From Burkholderia sp. H160 (GTDB taxonomy: Bacteria > Pseudomonadota > Gammaproteobacteria > Burkholderiales > Burkholderiaceae): 33,007 bases of DNA. Location: positions 1-33,007 of the forward strand of contig ABYL01000079.1 in assembly GCA_000173575.1 (NCBI GenBank). The letters run 5' to 3'. Below are positions 1-7,533 of the stretch, in pieces. Position 1 is the first letter of the stretch, and each line of letters starts with the position of its first letter. Under the pieces are notes generated by a model. The model worked only from the letters and a program-made list of their open reading frames with translations. It searched no databases and was not told the DNA's origin. The position numbers were made by a program, and so were the translations under genes.

Positions 1-250
1 TCGTGCCTCACAGTCAATTTAGGAGGCCAGATTGTGCAACAGAGCGCCATCCCAATAAACACCTTCGCGAGATAGGTAACTCCTGGCTATGGGCCGAGGA
101 CGAAATCGATAACCACCAGTAATCGATATATCCAAACAATTCATTAGTCGACTATCACCTGGCTTCTGATAATGTGCCCACAAAACAAGTCATAGCGGAC
201 GCCAACGGCTAAGCATCGGCGGGGGCTCTCGCGACAATCCGGAGGAGACG
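1..250 (+). promoter_or_regulatory. Upstream region of the first MFS gene with a possible promoter
   Basis: This leader is visibly more AT-rich than the rest of the window and I find no convincing gene in it. A perfect 10-bp palindrome, TAGTCGACTA, lies at 145-154. A sequence close to a -10 box (GATAAT, 168-173) follows it, so the palindrome would cover a -35 position. An activator or repressor of the GntR type could bind such a site, but this is a guess from shape only. A strong ribosome binding site (GGAGGAG, 240-246) precedes the ATG at 251. Confidence 0.3.
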
Positions 251-1579
251 ATGCTGCGACCCAAGGTCAGCCGGGCGGTTCTCGCGCTCATGTGCGCGAT
301 GTCGTTCATCATGTATCTCGATCGCGTCAACCTGTCGGCTGCGGCCGGGCTGATCCGCGACGATCTGCACCTGAGCAATACCAACGTCGGCCTCGTGTTC
401 GCCGCGTTCGCGTACACGTATGCGCTGTGCCAGGTGATCGGCGGTTGGGTCAGCGACCGCTTCGGCGCGAAGCTAACGCTCGTGACCTGCGCGAGCATCT
501 GGATCGTCGCGACGGTTGCGACCGGTCTCGCAGGCGGGCTCGTGTCGCTGTTCGGCGCGCGGTTGCTGCTGGGCATCGGCGAAGGTGCGGCGCTGCCCGC
601 CCAGGCCCGGGCGCTGACCAACTGGTTCCCGTCAAACAGGCGCGGCTTCGTGCAAGGCCTCACGCATTCATTCTCGCGGCTCGGCAACGCGGTCACGCCG
701 CCGCTGGTCGCACTGCTGGTCGCGTATTCATCGTGGCGTGCGTCGTTTCTCGCGGTCGGCGCGCTGACCTTCGTGTGGGTCGTGGTCTACGCATGGTATT
801 TCACCGACGATCCGCGCAAGCATCGCCATATGACCGCGGAGCAGGAAACGCAATTGCCGCCGGTCCGTCAATCAGCGGTCGACGCAACGCGCGAGCCGAC
901 GCCGTGGCGGCGTCTGCTGAAACGCATCGCACCGACGATGCTCGTCTACTTCTGCTACGGCTGGACCGGCTGGCTGTTCTTCACATGGCTGCCGACATTC
1001 TTCATGCACGGCCGCGGCCTCGATCTGAAAAGCTCGGCCATGTTCTCCGCGGGCGTGTTTCTATCCGGCGTGGTCGGCAATACCGCGGGCGGCATGCTGA
1101 GTGACCGCGTGCTGAAACGCACACGCAACGTCGTCGCGGCGCGTCGTAACGTGATCATCTGCGCGTTTCTCGGTGCTTTGGTGTTCCTTGCGCCGGTGAT
1201 GGTCGTGAAGTCGCTGCCGGTCATGGCCGCCTGCATGAGCCTGTCGTTCTTCTTCCTCGAAATGACGATCGGACCGATCTGGGCCGTGCCGATGGACATC
1301 ACGCCGCAACACGTCGGGGTCGCGAGCGGGCTCGTGAACGCGGGCTCCGCCGTTGCGGGAATTTTCACGCCGATCGTGTTCGGGCTCATCGTGGACCGCA
1401 CGGGTAGCTGGACGCTGCCGTTCGCGGGCTCGCTCGGACTGCTCGCGCTCGGCATCGTCGCAACGTTCTTCATGCGGCCGGATATTCCGCTCGACGCGGC
1501 GCCCGCTCAAACGGACATCAACGCGAGCGGCGAACTGAGCTTCGCGGAAAACCTCACGCCGCGCGAATCGAATCGATGA
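251..1579 (+). CDS. MFS permease, ACS (anion:cation symporter) type
   Basis: A 442-residue inner-membrane transporter of the major facilitator superfamily. It opens directly into TM1 with MYLDRVNLS (residues 21-29), a signature of the anion:cation symporter family that carries sugar acids such as glucarate, galactonate and phthalate. The loop 2-3 motif appears as GGWVSDRFGAK near residues 64-74, and LLGIGEGAALPAQ lies in TM4. The start is supported by GGAGGAG four bases upstream. The 3' end overlaps by 26 bp the convergent remnant of a LysR regulator, which was probably once its regulator. The galactan locus beyond the remnant is on the same general theme (galactose or its acids), but the substrate cannot be read from the sequence. 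Family assignment is firm; substrate is unknown. Confidence 0.9.
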   Translation: MLRPKVSRAVLALMCAMSFIMYLDRVNLSAAAGLIRDDLHLSNTNVGLVFAAFAYTYALCQVIGGWVSDRFGAKLTLVTCASIWIVATVATGLAGGLVSLFGARLLLGIGEGAALPAQARALTNWFPSNRRGFVQGLTHSFSRLGNAVTPPLVALLVAYSSWRASFLAVGALTFVWVVVYAWYFTDDPRKHRHMTAEQETQLPPVRQSAVDATREPTPWRRLLKRIAPTMLVYFCYGWTGWLFFTWLPTFFMHGRGLDLKSSAMFSAGVFLSGVVGNTAGGMLSDRVLKRTRNVVAARRNVIICAFLGALVFLAPVMVVKSLPVMAACMSLSFFFLEMTIGPIWAVPMDITPQHVGVASGLVNAGSAVAGIFTPIVFGLIVDRTGSWTLPFAGSLGLLALGIVATFFMRPDIPLDAAPAQTDINASGELSFAENLTPRESNR

Positions 1580-1862
1580 CCAGCTGCATCGCCGGCGTAA
1601 TGCGCCGGTTCCTGCGCAGAATCAGCCCATATGGTGCGAGCCGACCGCGCAGCGGCGTCGGGATCGTGGCGATCGCATCGAGCGCGACGTAGTAGTGCGC
1701 GACCGAACTGGGCAGCACGGCGAGCATGTCCGAATCGCGAAGTAGCGACAGCGTGGGCAGAATCGACGACGTCTCGACCGCGCTCACCGGCGGCGCGACG
1801 CGCGACTCGCGAAACGTTTGATCGTTCCGCTTCACGTCCGCCTCCGCCGCAAATCCGGTCTC
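1554..1862 (-). pseudogene. C-terminal remnant of a LysR-family regulator
   Basis: The minus strand keeps about 102 codons open before a stop at 1554-1556. The translation fits the last third of a LysR substrate-binding domain: a V-E-T-S-S stretch, then LLRDSDMLAVLPSSVA, then LAPYGLILRR near the C-terminus. The DNA-binding half is missing. The frame is closed upstream by a stop at 1863-1865, and the LacI-family gene ends at 1909 only a few bases further on, so there is no room for the rest. The only start in frame is a GTG at 1835 with no good ribosome binding site. I read this as the residue of a deletion that removed the N-terminal part of the gene and joined its tail to the LacI neighbour. 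Confidence 0.7.
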
Positions 1863-1906
1863 TCATCGCAACCGCCCGCTCGGCGAATGCACGGGCCACT
1901 GACGCG

Positions 1907-2923
1907 TTATCGTTTCTTGCGCGGTCCGGTCGATGCGCGCACCACGAGCTCGGGCGGCGGCGCGAGCACCATCGACGGCTGCTGCTGCGGCGTCTGGATC
2001 AAACGGATCAGACTCTGGATGGACAGCTCCGCGATAGCCGCGGTTTGAATCGCGACCGTCGTCAACGCGGGATGCACCTGATGCGCGAGCTGAATGTCGG
2101 TGATGCCGATTACCGACACATCGTCGGGCACCGAGCGGCCGAGCGTGATTAGCGCCTGAATCGCGCCGATCGCGAGCAGGTCGTTGGTCGCGAAGATCGC
2201 ACTCAGCTGCGGGCGGTTCGCCATCAGCTCCATGCAGGCGGCAAAGCCCGCGTCGATCGAGTCGCGAATCTGCAGCACCGCGGCCGCGTCGGTTTCGATG
2301 CCGGCAGTGCGCATCGCCGCGCGAAAGCCGTTCGAGCGCGCGTCCTGCAAACCACCGCAGCCATCGCCGATCAGCAATCCGATCTCGCGATGGCCAAGTC
2401 CGAGCAGATGCTGCGCGGCCAGCTCGCCCGCGCGCGCGAAATCGACCGCGATGCACGGTAGCGCGGGCGGCGACTCGGGGTGTTCCCACATGGCGAGCAG
2501 AATCGGCGCGCTTTGCATCGCCGACGCGCACAGGTCATTGATCGTGATGTCCGTGTTCATGACGAGCACGCCGTCGGCGAGCGTGCCGGCAATCTGGTTC
2601 AGATACGCGCGGCCGATCTCGGCGTCATCGTCAGTATTGCAAACCATCAGGAAGTGACCCGTCTTGCGCGCCGCGCGCTCGGCGGCGAGCACGAACTCCG
2701 GGTAGAACGGGTTCGAGATATTCGACAGCATCAACGCGAGCGTCGAGGAACGGCCTTCGGCGAGCGCGCGCGCATTCAGGTTCGGCCGGTAGCCGAGCTC
2801 GGCGATGGCCTGCAGCACGCGCTCGGCCGTTGCTGGACGGACTTTCTCGCGGTTGCGCAGCACGTTCGAGACGGTGGCGGCGGTAACCTGCGCGCGTTTC
2901 GCGACTTCGGACAACGTAACCAT
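1907..2923 (-). CDS. LacI/GalR-family transcriptional regulator of the galactan operon
   Basis: A 338-residue repressor of normal LacI/GalR length. Residues 2-22 (VTLSEVAKRAQVTAATVSNVL) are the classic helix-turn-helix. The hinge helix with its minor-groove residues follows near 47-57 (NLNARALAEG). A periplasmic-binding-protein-like sensor domain fills the rest, including IFATNDLLAIGAI and DVSVIGITD. The gene is divergent from the ABC importer operon, and two LacI-type dyads with central CG lie in the 205-bp divergent region. A role as local repressor released by galactose or a galacto-oligosaccharide is therefore likely, though the inducer is inferred. The ribosome binding site is weak (GGGA), which would suit a low-abundance repressor. 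The 3' end abuts the LysR remnant. Confidence 0.92.
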   Translation of the reverse strand: MVTLSEVAKRAQVTAATVSNVLRNREKVRPATAERVLQAIAELGYRPNLNARALAEGRSSTLALMLSNISNPFYPEFVLAAERAARKTGHFLMVCNTDDDAEIGRAYLNQIAGTLADGVLVMNTDITINDLCASAMQSAPILLAMWEHPESPPALPCIAVDFARAGELAAQHLLGLGHREIGLLIGDGCGGLQDARSNGFRAAMRTAGIETDAAAVLQIRDSIDAGFAACMELMANRPQLSAIFATNDLLAIGAIQALITLGRSVPDDVSVIGITDIQLAHQVHPALTTVAIQTAAIAELSIQSLIRLIQTPQQQPSMVLAPPPELVVRASTGPRKKR

Positions 2924-3042
2924 GTTCGGTTTTTCCCATATTTAGGGAGGTCAATTCAAATGTTGCAAACGGCTCGCGACGTTGCTAACTTTCTCAAAAA
3001 CGTAGCGGAGACACCCACCATGACTTTTCCCATCGAACTCGA

Positions 3043-3058
3043 ATTTAAGCGATTAAAT
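3043..3058. promoter_or_regulatory. LacI-type operator, upstream copy
   Basis: ATTTAAGCGATTAAAT is a near-perfect 16-bp dyad: arms ATTTAA/TTAAAT around GCGA. A central CG flanked by symmetrical AT-rich arms is typical of LacI/GalR-family operators. It lies 71 bp before the ATPase start and 120 bp before the repressor start, so it can act on both promoters. Confidence 0.75.
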
Positions 3059-3097
3059 GCCCTCGGCACAAGACCCGGGCGCTTTATTTCGGCGAAA

Positions 3098-3113
3098 ATT
3101 TAAGCGGTTAAAT
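3098..3113. promoter_or_regulatory. LacI-type operator, downstream copy
   Basis: ATTTAAGCGGTTAAAT differs from the upstream copy at one base only. Its centre is 55 bp from that of the first copy, close to five helical turns, so two dimers on the same DNA face or a short loop are possible. It ends 15 bp before the ATG of the ATPase gene and just ahead of the ribosome binding site (GGAGA, 3120-3124). Binding here would block transcript elongation or initiation. Confidence 0.78.
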
Positions 3114-3128
3114 CAAGACGGAGACAGC

Positions 3129-4268
3129 ATGGCGACGATTCGTTTGAGGGATGTGCAAAAAGCCTACGGCGATCATCCACCGGTGATCCGGCGCGTGAAT
3201 CTGGACATCGCGCAGCATGAATTCTGCGTGTTTCTCGGCCCGTCGGGTTGCGGCAAGTCGACGTTGCTGCGGATGATCGCCGGTCTCGAAGACCTCAGCG
3301 AAGGCGAACTACATATCGGCGGGCGACTCGTCAACGACGTGCCGGCCGCCGAGCGAGGCGTTGCGATGGTGTTCCAGAGCTACGCGCTGTTCCCGCACAT
3401 GACCGTGTTCGACAACATGGCGTTCGGGCTCAAGCTCGCGAAGCAGCCGAAGGACGTGATCGAACGCAAGGTGCGCGAAGCCGCGCGGATTCTGCAACTG
3501 GAGAGCCTGCTGGAGCGTCATCCGAAGGCGCTGTCGGGCGGGCAGCGGCAGCGCGTCGCGATCGGCCGCGCGATCGTGCGCGAGCCCGGCGTGTTTCTGT
3601 TCGACGAGCCGCTCTCGAATCTCGATGCCGCGCTGCGCGGCCAGACACGCGTCGAGATCGCGCGACTGCATCAGCGCTTTGCGAACGCGAGCGTCGTCTA
3701 CGTGACGCACGATCAGGTCGAAGCGATGACGCTCGCCGATCGCATCGTGCTGCTGCATGCGGGCGCGGATGCCGAGCGCTTCGGCAGTATCGCGCAGAGC
3801 GGGGCGCCGCTCGAGCTCTATCACCACCCGAAGTCGCGCTTCGTCGCGGGCTTTATCGGCTCGCCGCGCATGAACTTTATCGACGCGACTGTCGAGTCGA
3901 TCGAGCCGGGGCGCGTGACGGTTGCGCTCGTGCCGGGCGCGCAAAAGCTGGTCGCGCACGTCGACGGCGAACGTCTGCAACGCGGCCAGCGCGTCACGCT
4001 CGGCGTCCGGCCCGAGCATCTGCGGCTCGATGGCGACGAGCAGTTCATTCAATGCGCAACCGTGCTGTCGGAACGGCTCGGCGAACACAGCTATATTCAC
4101 GCGGACCACGCGGGCGGCACGCTGATCGCGAAGGCGCCCGGCGACACGCCGCTCGGCGCGGGCGAGCGCATTCGCGTTCACGTGCCGCCGGCCGCCTGTC
4201 ATCTGTTCGACGAACAGGGACTCGCGCTGCGGCGTAGCACGTTCGAACCGGAACGCGCGGCCGCATGA
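3129..4268 (+). CDS. Sugar ABC importer ATPase (MsmK/MalK/UgpC type)
   Basis: A 379-residue ATPase that powers import of oligosaccharides. All catalytic elements are canonical: Walker A GPSGCGKST (37-45), Q-loop Q83 in VFQSYALFPH, signature LSGGQ (135-139), Walker B VFLFDEP (155-161) and H-loop H194 in VTHDQ. The C-terminal third is the TOBE/OB regulatory region of carbohydrate-type ATPases. I start at the ATG at 3129 because GGAGA sits four bases before it and the downstream operator ends at 3113; an in-frame ATG at 3057 would put coding sequence through the operator. It is the first gene of the operon, so it is dedicated to this importer rather than shared. The family is certain; the substrate, galacto-oligosaccharide, is inferred from the GH42 and GH53 genes. 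Confidence 0.93.
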   Translation: MATIRLRDVQKAYGDHPPVIRRVNLDIAQHEFCVFLGPSGCGKSTLLRMIAGLEDLSEGELHIGGRLVNDVPAAERGVAMVFQSYALFPHMTVFDNMAFGLKLAKQPKDVIERKVREAARILQLESLLERHPKALSGGQRQRVAIGRAIVREPGVFLFDEPLSNLDAALRGQTRVEIARLHQRFANASVVYVTHDQVEAMTLADRIVLLHAGADAERFGSIAQSGAPLELYHHPKSRFVAGFIGSPRMNFIDATVESIEPGRVTVALVPGAQKLVAHVDGERLQRGQRVTLGVRPEHLRLDGDEQFIQCATVLSERLGEHSYIHADHAGGTLIAKAPGDTPLGAGERIRVHVPPAACHLFDEQGLALRRSTFEPERAAA

Positions 4269-4345
4269 TCGAATTCCGCCATAGAGCGGGTTACATCGCC
4301 GGCCACGCTGCGTAGCCGGTCAACAAAGTAGACAAGGAGACATAG

Positions 4346-5599
4346 ATGATTGCTCTTCGCCTTCGCCGTCTTGCTCAGGTGTCGATCGCCGCCGCCGTGG
4401 TAGCTGGCGCGCTCGCCAGTGCCGGGGTCGACGCGGCCACGCTGAACGTCAACGTATCGGCGCGCGGTAATCAGCGCTCGACCTGGCAGGACGCATTCGA
4501 CCAGTTCAAGAAAGCCAATCCCGACATTGACATGAAAATCACGTACGTGACCGAGGAGACGTACAAGGTGCAGATGGGCGGCTGGCTCGCCACCGATCCG
4601 CCTGACGTCGTCTCATGGCACGACGGCGAACGCATGGCCTATTACGCGCAGCGCGGTCTGCTCGAAGATCTGAGCTCGGACTGGGCGAAGAACGGCTGGT
4701 CGCAGCAGTATGCGTCGGTCAAGGAAGCTTCGACGTACAAGGGTAAGCAGTATGCGGCGCCGCTCGGTTATGACGCGTACGGCTTCTTCTATCGCAAGGA
4801 TCTGTTCGAGAAGGCCGGTATCAAGAGCGAGCCGAAAACCTGGGACGAACTGCTCGAAGCCAACAAAAAGCTGAGGGCAATCGGCGTCGCGCCGATCGCG
4901 GTGGCCGCGCGCGATAGCTGGACGCTGGCCGCGTGGTTCGACTATCTCGATCTGCGCATCAACGGCAACGAGTTCCATCAGAAGCTGATGGCCGGCGAAA
5001 TTCCGTACACCGATCCGCGCGTGAAGAAGGTCTACTCGACGTGGAAGACACTGCTCGACAATCACGACTTTATCGAAAACGCGCTGTCGTACGACGTCGA
5101 TTCGATCGGCCCGATCCTCAACAACGGCAAAGCCGCGATGATGCTGATGGGCACGTTCTTCTCGGCGAGCTTCCCGCCGTCGGTCAAGGATCAGATCGGC
5201 TTCTTCCGCTTCCCGGTGATCGACGCGAACGTGCCGATGGCCGAGGACGGTCCCGTCAACGTGCTGCTGATTCCGGCGAAAGCGAAGAACAAGGCCGACG
5301 CGCGCAAGCTGCTCGCGTTCATGGAGACGCCGAAGATCAACTCGGAACTCGCGAAGGGCTGGGGACAGTTGCCGTCGAACAGCCAGGCGGTGCCGCCTGA
5401 CGACGCGATCTCGAAGGTCGGCTTCCAGACGCTCGCGAACACGAAGGGCGGCATCGCTCAGTTCTACGATCGCGACATGCAGAAGGAAATGGCCGACGAA
5501 GGCATGAAGGCCATGCAGCAGTTCTACAGCGATCCGTCGCAACTCGACACCGTGCTCGCTCACCTCGAAGCGACGCGCAAGCGCATCTACCAGAAGTAA
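4346..5599 (+). CDS. ABC importer substrate-binding protein, family 1 (oligosaccharide)
   Basis: A 417-residue periplasmic binding protein. Residues 1-30 form a Sec signal peptide: RLRR, a hydrophobic core, then a likely cut after VDA. No lipobox cysteine is seen, as expected for a soluble periplasmic protein of a Gram-negative. The mature part has the order of family-1 extracellular binding proteins: an early NPDIDMKITYV segment, PPDVVSWHDGER, and LGYDAYGFFYRKDLFEKAGI with several aromatic residues suited to stacking on sugars. The ribosome binding site AAGGAG (4334-4339) fixes the start at 4346. It lies between the ATPase and permease genes and is followed by a stem-loop that may raise its mRNA level relative to the permeases. 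The ligand is inferred to be galactan-derived oligomers. Confidence 0.92.
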   Translation: MIALRLRRLAQVSIAAAVVAGALASAGVDAATLNVNVSARGNQRSTWQDAFDQFKKANPDIDMKITYVTEETYKVQMGGWLATDPPDVVSWHDGERMAYYAQRGLLEDLSSDWAKNGWSQQYASVKEASTYKGKQYAAPLGYDAYGFFYRKDLFEKAGIKSEPKTWDELLEANKKLRAIGVAPIAVAARDSWTLAAWFDYLDLRINGNEFHQKLMAGEIPYTDPRVKKVYSTWKTLLDNHDFIENALSYDVDSIGPILNNGKAAMMLMGTFFSASFPPSVKDQIGFFRFPVIDANVPMAEDGPVNVLLIPAKAKNKADARKLLAFMETPKINSELAKGWGQLPSNSQAVPPDDAISKVGFQTLANTKGGIAQFYDRDMQKEMADEGMKAMQQFYSDPSQLDTVLAHLEATRKRIYQK

Positions 5600-5610
5600 G
5601 TCCCGCCGCG

Positions 5611-5632
5611 CCGGCCGCCTGAGCGCGGCCGG
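5611..5632 (+). other. Intercistronic stem-loop after the binding-protein gene
   Basis: CCGGCCGC (5611-5618) pairs perfectly with GCGGCCGG (5625-5632) around a 6-base loop, followed by TTT only. It begins 12 bp after the binding-protein stop. The weak T tract suggests a 3'-protective or partly terminating hairpin, as known after malE-type genes, not a full terminator. A 9-bp direct repeat, TTCCGGGTC at 5634-5642 and 5647-5655, follows it. Confidence 0.55.
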
Positions 5633-5688
5633 TTTCCGGGTCCCGCTTCCGGGTCAATTCCGCCTTCGATTTCCGACGAGGCCGTTCC

Positions 5689-6594
5689 ATGTCTCATACT
5701 GCAGCGCGCCGCCTGCCCGCGGCGCGGTACCGTCGCGTCTCGACGACGCGACGTCATCAGCATCGCGCGGCGTTTTTCTTTCTGCTGCCTGGCTGCGCGT
5801 TGTTCACGCTGTGCGTGATCTATCCGATCATCAGCAGCATTTCGCTGAGCTTCTACAACTGGGACGGCATGACGCCGAAGACCTTCGCCGGTCTCGCCAA
5901 TTACGTCGAGCTGTTCCAGTCCGATACGTTTTATACGGCGCTGAAGAACAACCTGATCTGGCTTGCGCTGTTTCTGCTTGCACCGCCGTTGGGTCTGCTG
6001 TTCGCGTTGTATCTGAACCAGCACGTGCGCGGCATGCGCGTCGTGAAGTCGCTGTTTTTCGCGCCGTTCGTGCTGTCGGGCGTCGTGGTCGGCCTCGTGT
6101 TCAGCTGGTTCTACGATCCGTCGTTCGGGTTGCTGCGGCTGATCGTCGGTCGTGGCATTCCGGTGCTCGGCGATCCGCACACGGTCACGTTCGGCATCAT
6201 CTTCGCCGCGCTGTGGCCGCAGGCACCGTTCTGCATGATCCTGTATCTGACCGGGCTCACCGGCATCAATCCCGAGGTGGTCGAGGCGGCGCGCATGGAA
6301 GGCGCGAAAGGGCTGCGTCTGCTGTGGCACGTGATCCTGCCGCAATTGCGGCCCGCCACCTTCATGGCGGTGGTGCTGACGGTGATCGGCGCACTGCGCA
6401 GCTTCGATCTGATCGCGGTGATGAGTGGCGGCGGCCCGTTCGACAGCTCCACCGTGCTCGCGTATTTCATGTACGACCAGGCCATCAAGTACTACCGCGA
6501 AGGCTATTCCGCGGCGATTGCCGTGGTGCTGTTCGCGATCATGCTCGTCTATATCGTGTTCCATCTGCGCCGCATGCTGCGCGAGGAACGCTGA
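5689..6594 (+). CDS. Sugar ABC importer permease (MalF/GanP-like)
   Basis: A 301-residue inner-membrane permease of the carbohydrate uptake-1 family. A basic cytoplasmic N-terminus of about 25 residues precedes TM1 (AAFFFLLPGCALFTLCVIYP), followed by FYNWDG and about five more segments. The conserved EAA coupling loop, which contacts the ATPase, is at residues 196-222: EVVEAARMEGA, then LPQLRP. It pairs with the next gene to make a heterodimeric channel. A 27-bp gap separates the two genes, so they are clearly co-transcribed. The N-terminal arginine-rich extension is slightly longer than usual, but no better start with a ribosome binding site is visible. Confidence 0.92.
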   Translation: MSHTAARRLPAARYRRVSTTRRHQHRAAFFFLLPGCALFTLCVIYPIISSISLSFYNWDGMTPKTFAGLANYVELFQSDTFYTALKNNLIWLALFLLAPPLGLLFALYLNQHVRGMRVVKSLFFAPFVLSGVVVGLVFSWFYDPSFGLLRLIVGRGIPVLGDPHTVTFGIIFAALWPQAPFCMILYLTGLTGINPEVVEAARMEGAKGLRLLWHVILPQLRPATFMAVVLTVIGALRSFDLIAVMSGGGPFDSSTVLAYFMYDQAIKYYREGYSAAIAVVLFAIMLVYIVFHLRRMLREER

Positions 6595-6621
6595 TCCTTT
6601 GAACGTCAGGAGTACCAGCTC

Positions 6622-7473
6622 ATGTATCCGCTTCCCGTCGAACGCTGGAAACCGCTGAATCGCGCGCTTTACAAAGCCTCGCTTCCGCTTGCGCTGTTGC
6701 TCTGGCTGCTGCCTATGCTCGCCGTGCTGCTGACATCGATCCGCTCGACGGACGAGTTGTCGCGCGGCGACTACTGGACGTGGCCGAAACACTTCGCACT
6801 GCTTGAAAACTACGGCACCGCGCTCACGCAAACGCCGATGCTCCATTACTTCGCCAACAGCGTGCTGATCACGGTGCCGTCGGTGATCGGCGCGATCGTG
6901 CTGGCGTCGATGGCGGGCTTCGCGTTGGCGACGTATCGCTTTCCGGGCAACACGGCCGTGCTGTTCGCGTTCGTTGCCGGCAACTTCGTGCCGATCCAGA
7001 TCCTGATGATTCCGGTACGCGACATGGCGCTGAAGTTTGGCCTCTTCAATACCGTGTGGGCGCTCGTGATCTTTCATGTGTCGTTCCAGACCGGCTTTTG
7101 CACCTTGTTTTTGCGCAACTTCATCAAGCAGCTGCCGTTCGAGATGATCGAGGCCGCGCGCGTCGAAGGGGCGGGCGAGTGGGCGATCTATCTGCGCATC
7201 GTGCTGCCGCTGATCCGCCCCGCGCTCGCCGCGCTCGCGATCCTCGTGTTCACGTTCGTGTGGAACGACTACTTCTGGGCGCTGTGCCTCACGCAAGGCG
7301 ACGACGCCGCGCCGATCACGGTCGGCGTCGCCGCGCTGAAGGGGCAATGGACGACCGCGTGGAACCTGGTCGCGGCAGGCTCGGTGCTGGCCGCATTGCC
7401 TTCGGTGCTGATGTTCTTCGCGATGCAAAGGCACTTCGTCGCCGGACTGACCTTCGGGGCAAGCAAGGGCTAA
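6622..7473 (+). CDS. Sugar ABC importer permease (MalG/GanQ-like)
   Basis: The second inner-membrane permease, 283 residues, of the MalG type. TM1 is PLALLLWLLPMLAVLLTSI, followed by a short periplasmic loop with SRGDYWTWPKHF and five further segments. The EAA loop is at residues 174-200 (EMIEAARVEGA, ending LPLIRP), and the end is LTFGASKG, very typical of MalG-like proteins. The upstream CAGGAGT at about 6607-6613 is a good ribosome binding site. It sits between the first permease and the GH42 gene, completing a four-gene importer in the order ATPase, binding protein, permease, permease. Confidence 0.93.
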   Translation: MYPLPVERWKPLNRALYKASLPLALLLWLLPMLAVLLTSIRSTDELSRGDYWTWPKHFALLENYGTALTQTPMLHYFANSVLITVPSVIGAIVLASMAGFALATYRFPGNTAVLFAFVAGNFVPIQILMIPVRDMALKFGLFNTVWALVIFHVSFQTGFCTLFLRNFIKQLPFEMIEAARVEGAGEWAIYLRIVLPLIRPALAALAILVFTFVWNDYFWALCLTQGDDAAPITVGVAALKGQWTTAWNLVAAGSVLAALPSVLMFFAMQRHFVAGLTFGASKG

Positions 7474-7533
7474 ACGGCGCTTGAAACACGATTGAAACGA
7501 CGGCTCGACGTCAACTCACCACGAGACTTTCAC

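Noticed and set aside
5587-7434. Long open frame opposite both permease genes
   Set aside because: Composition is dominated by R, H, Q and E, typical of the complement of hydrophobic GC-rich codons. The plus strand encodes two canonical permeases.
7474-7533. Repeated TTGAAAC elements before the GH42 gene as a second operator or promoter
   Set aside because: Two short direct copies without symmetry, unlike the twin dyads; the 60-bp gap fits an ordinary operon junction.
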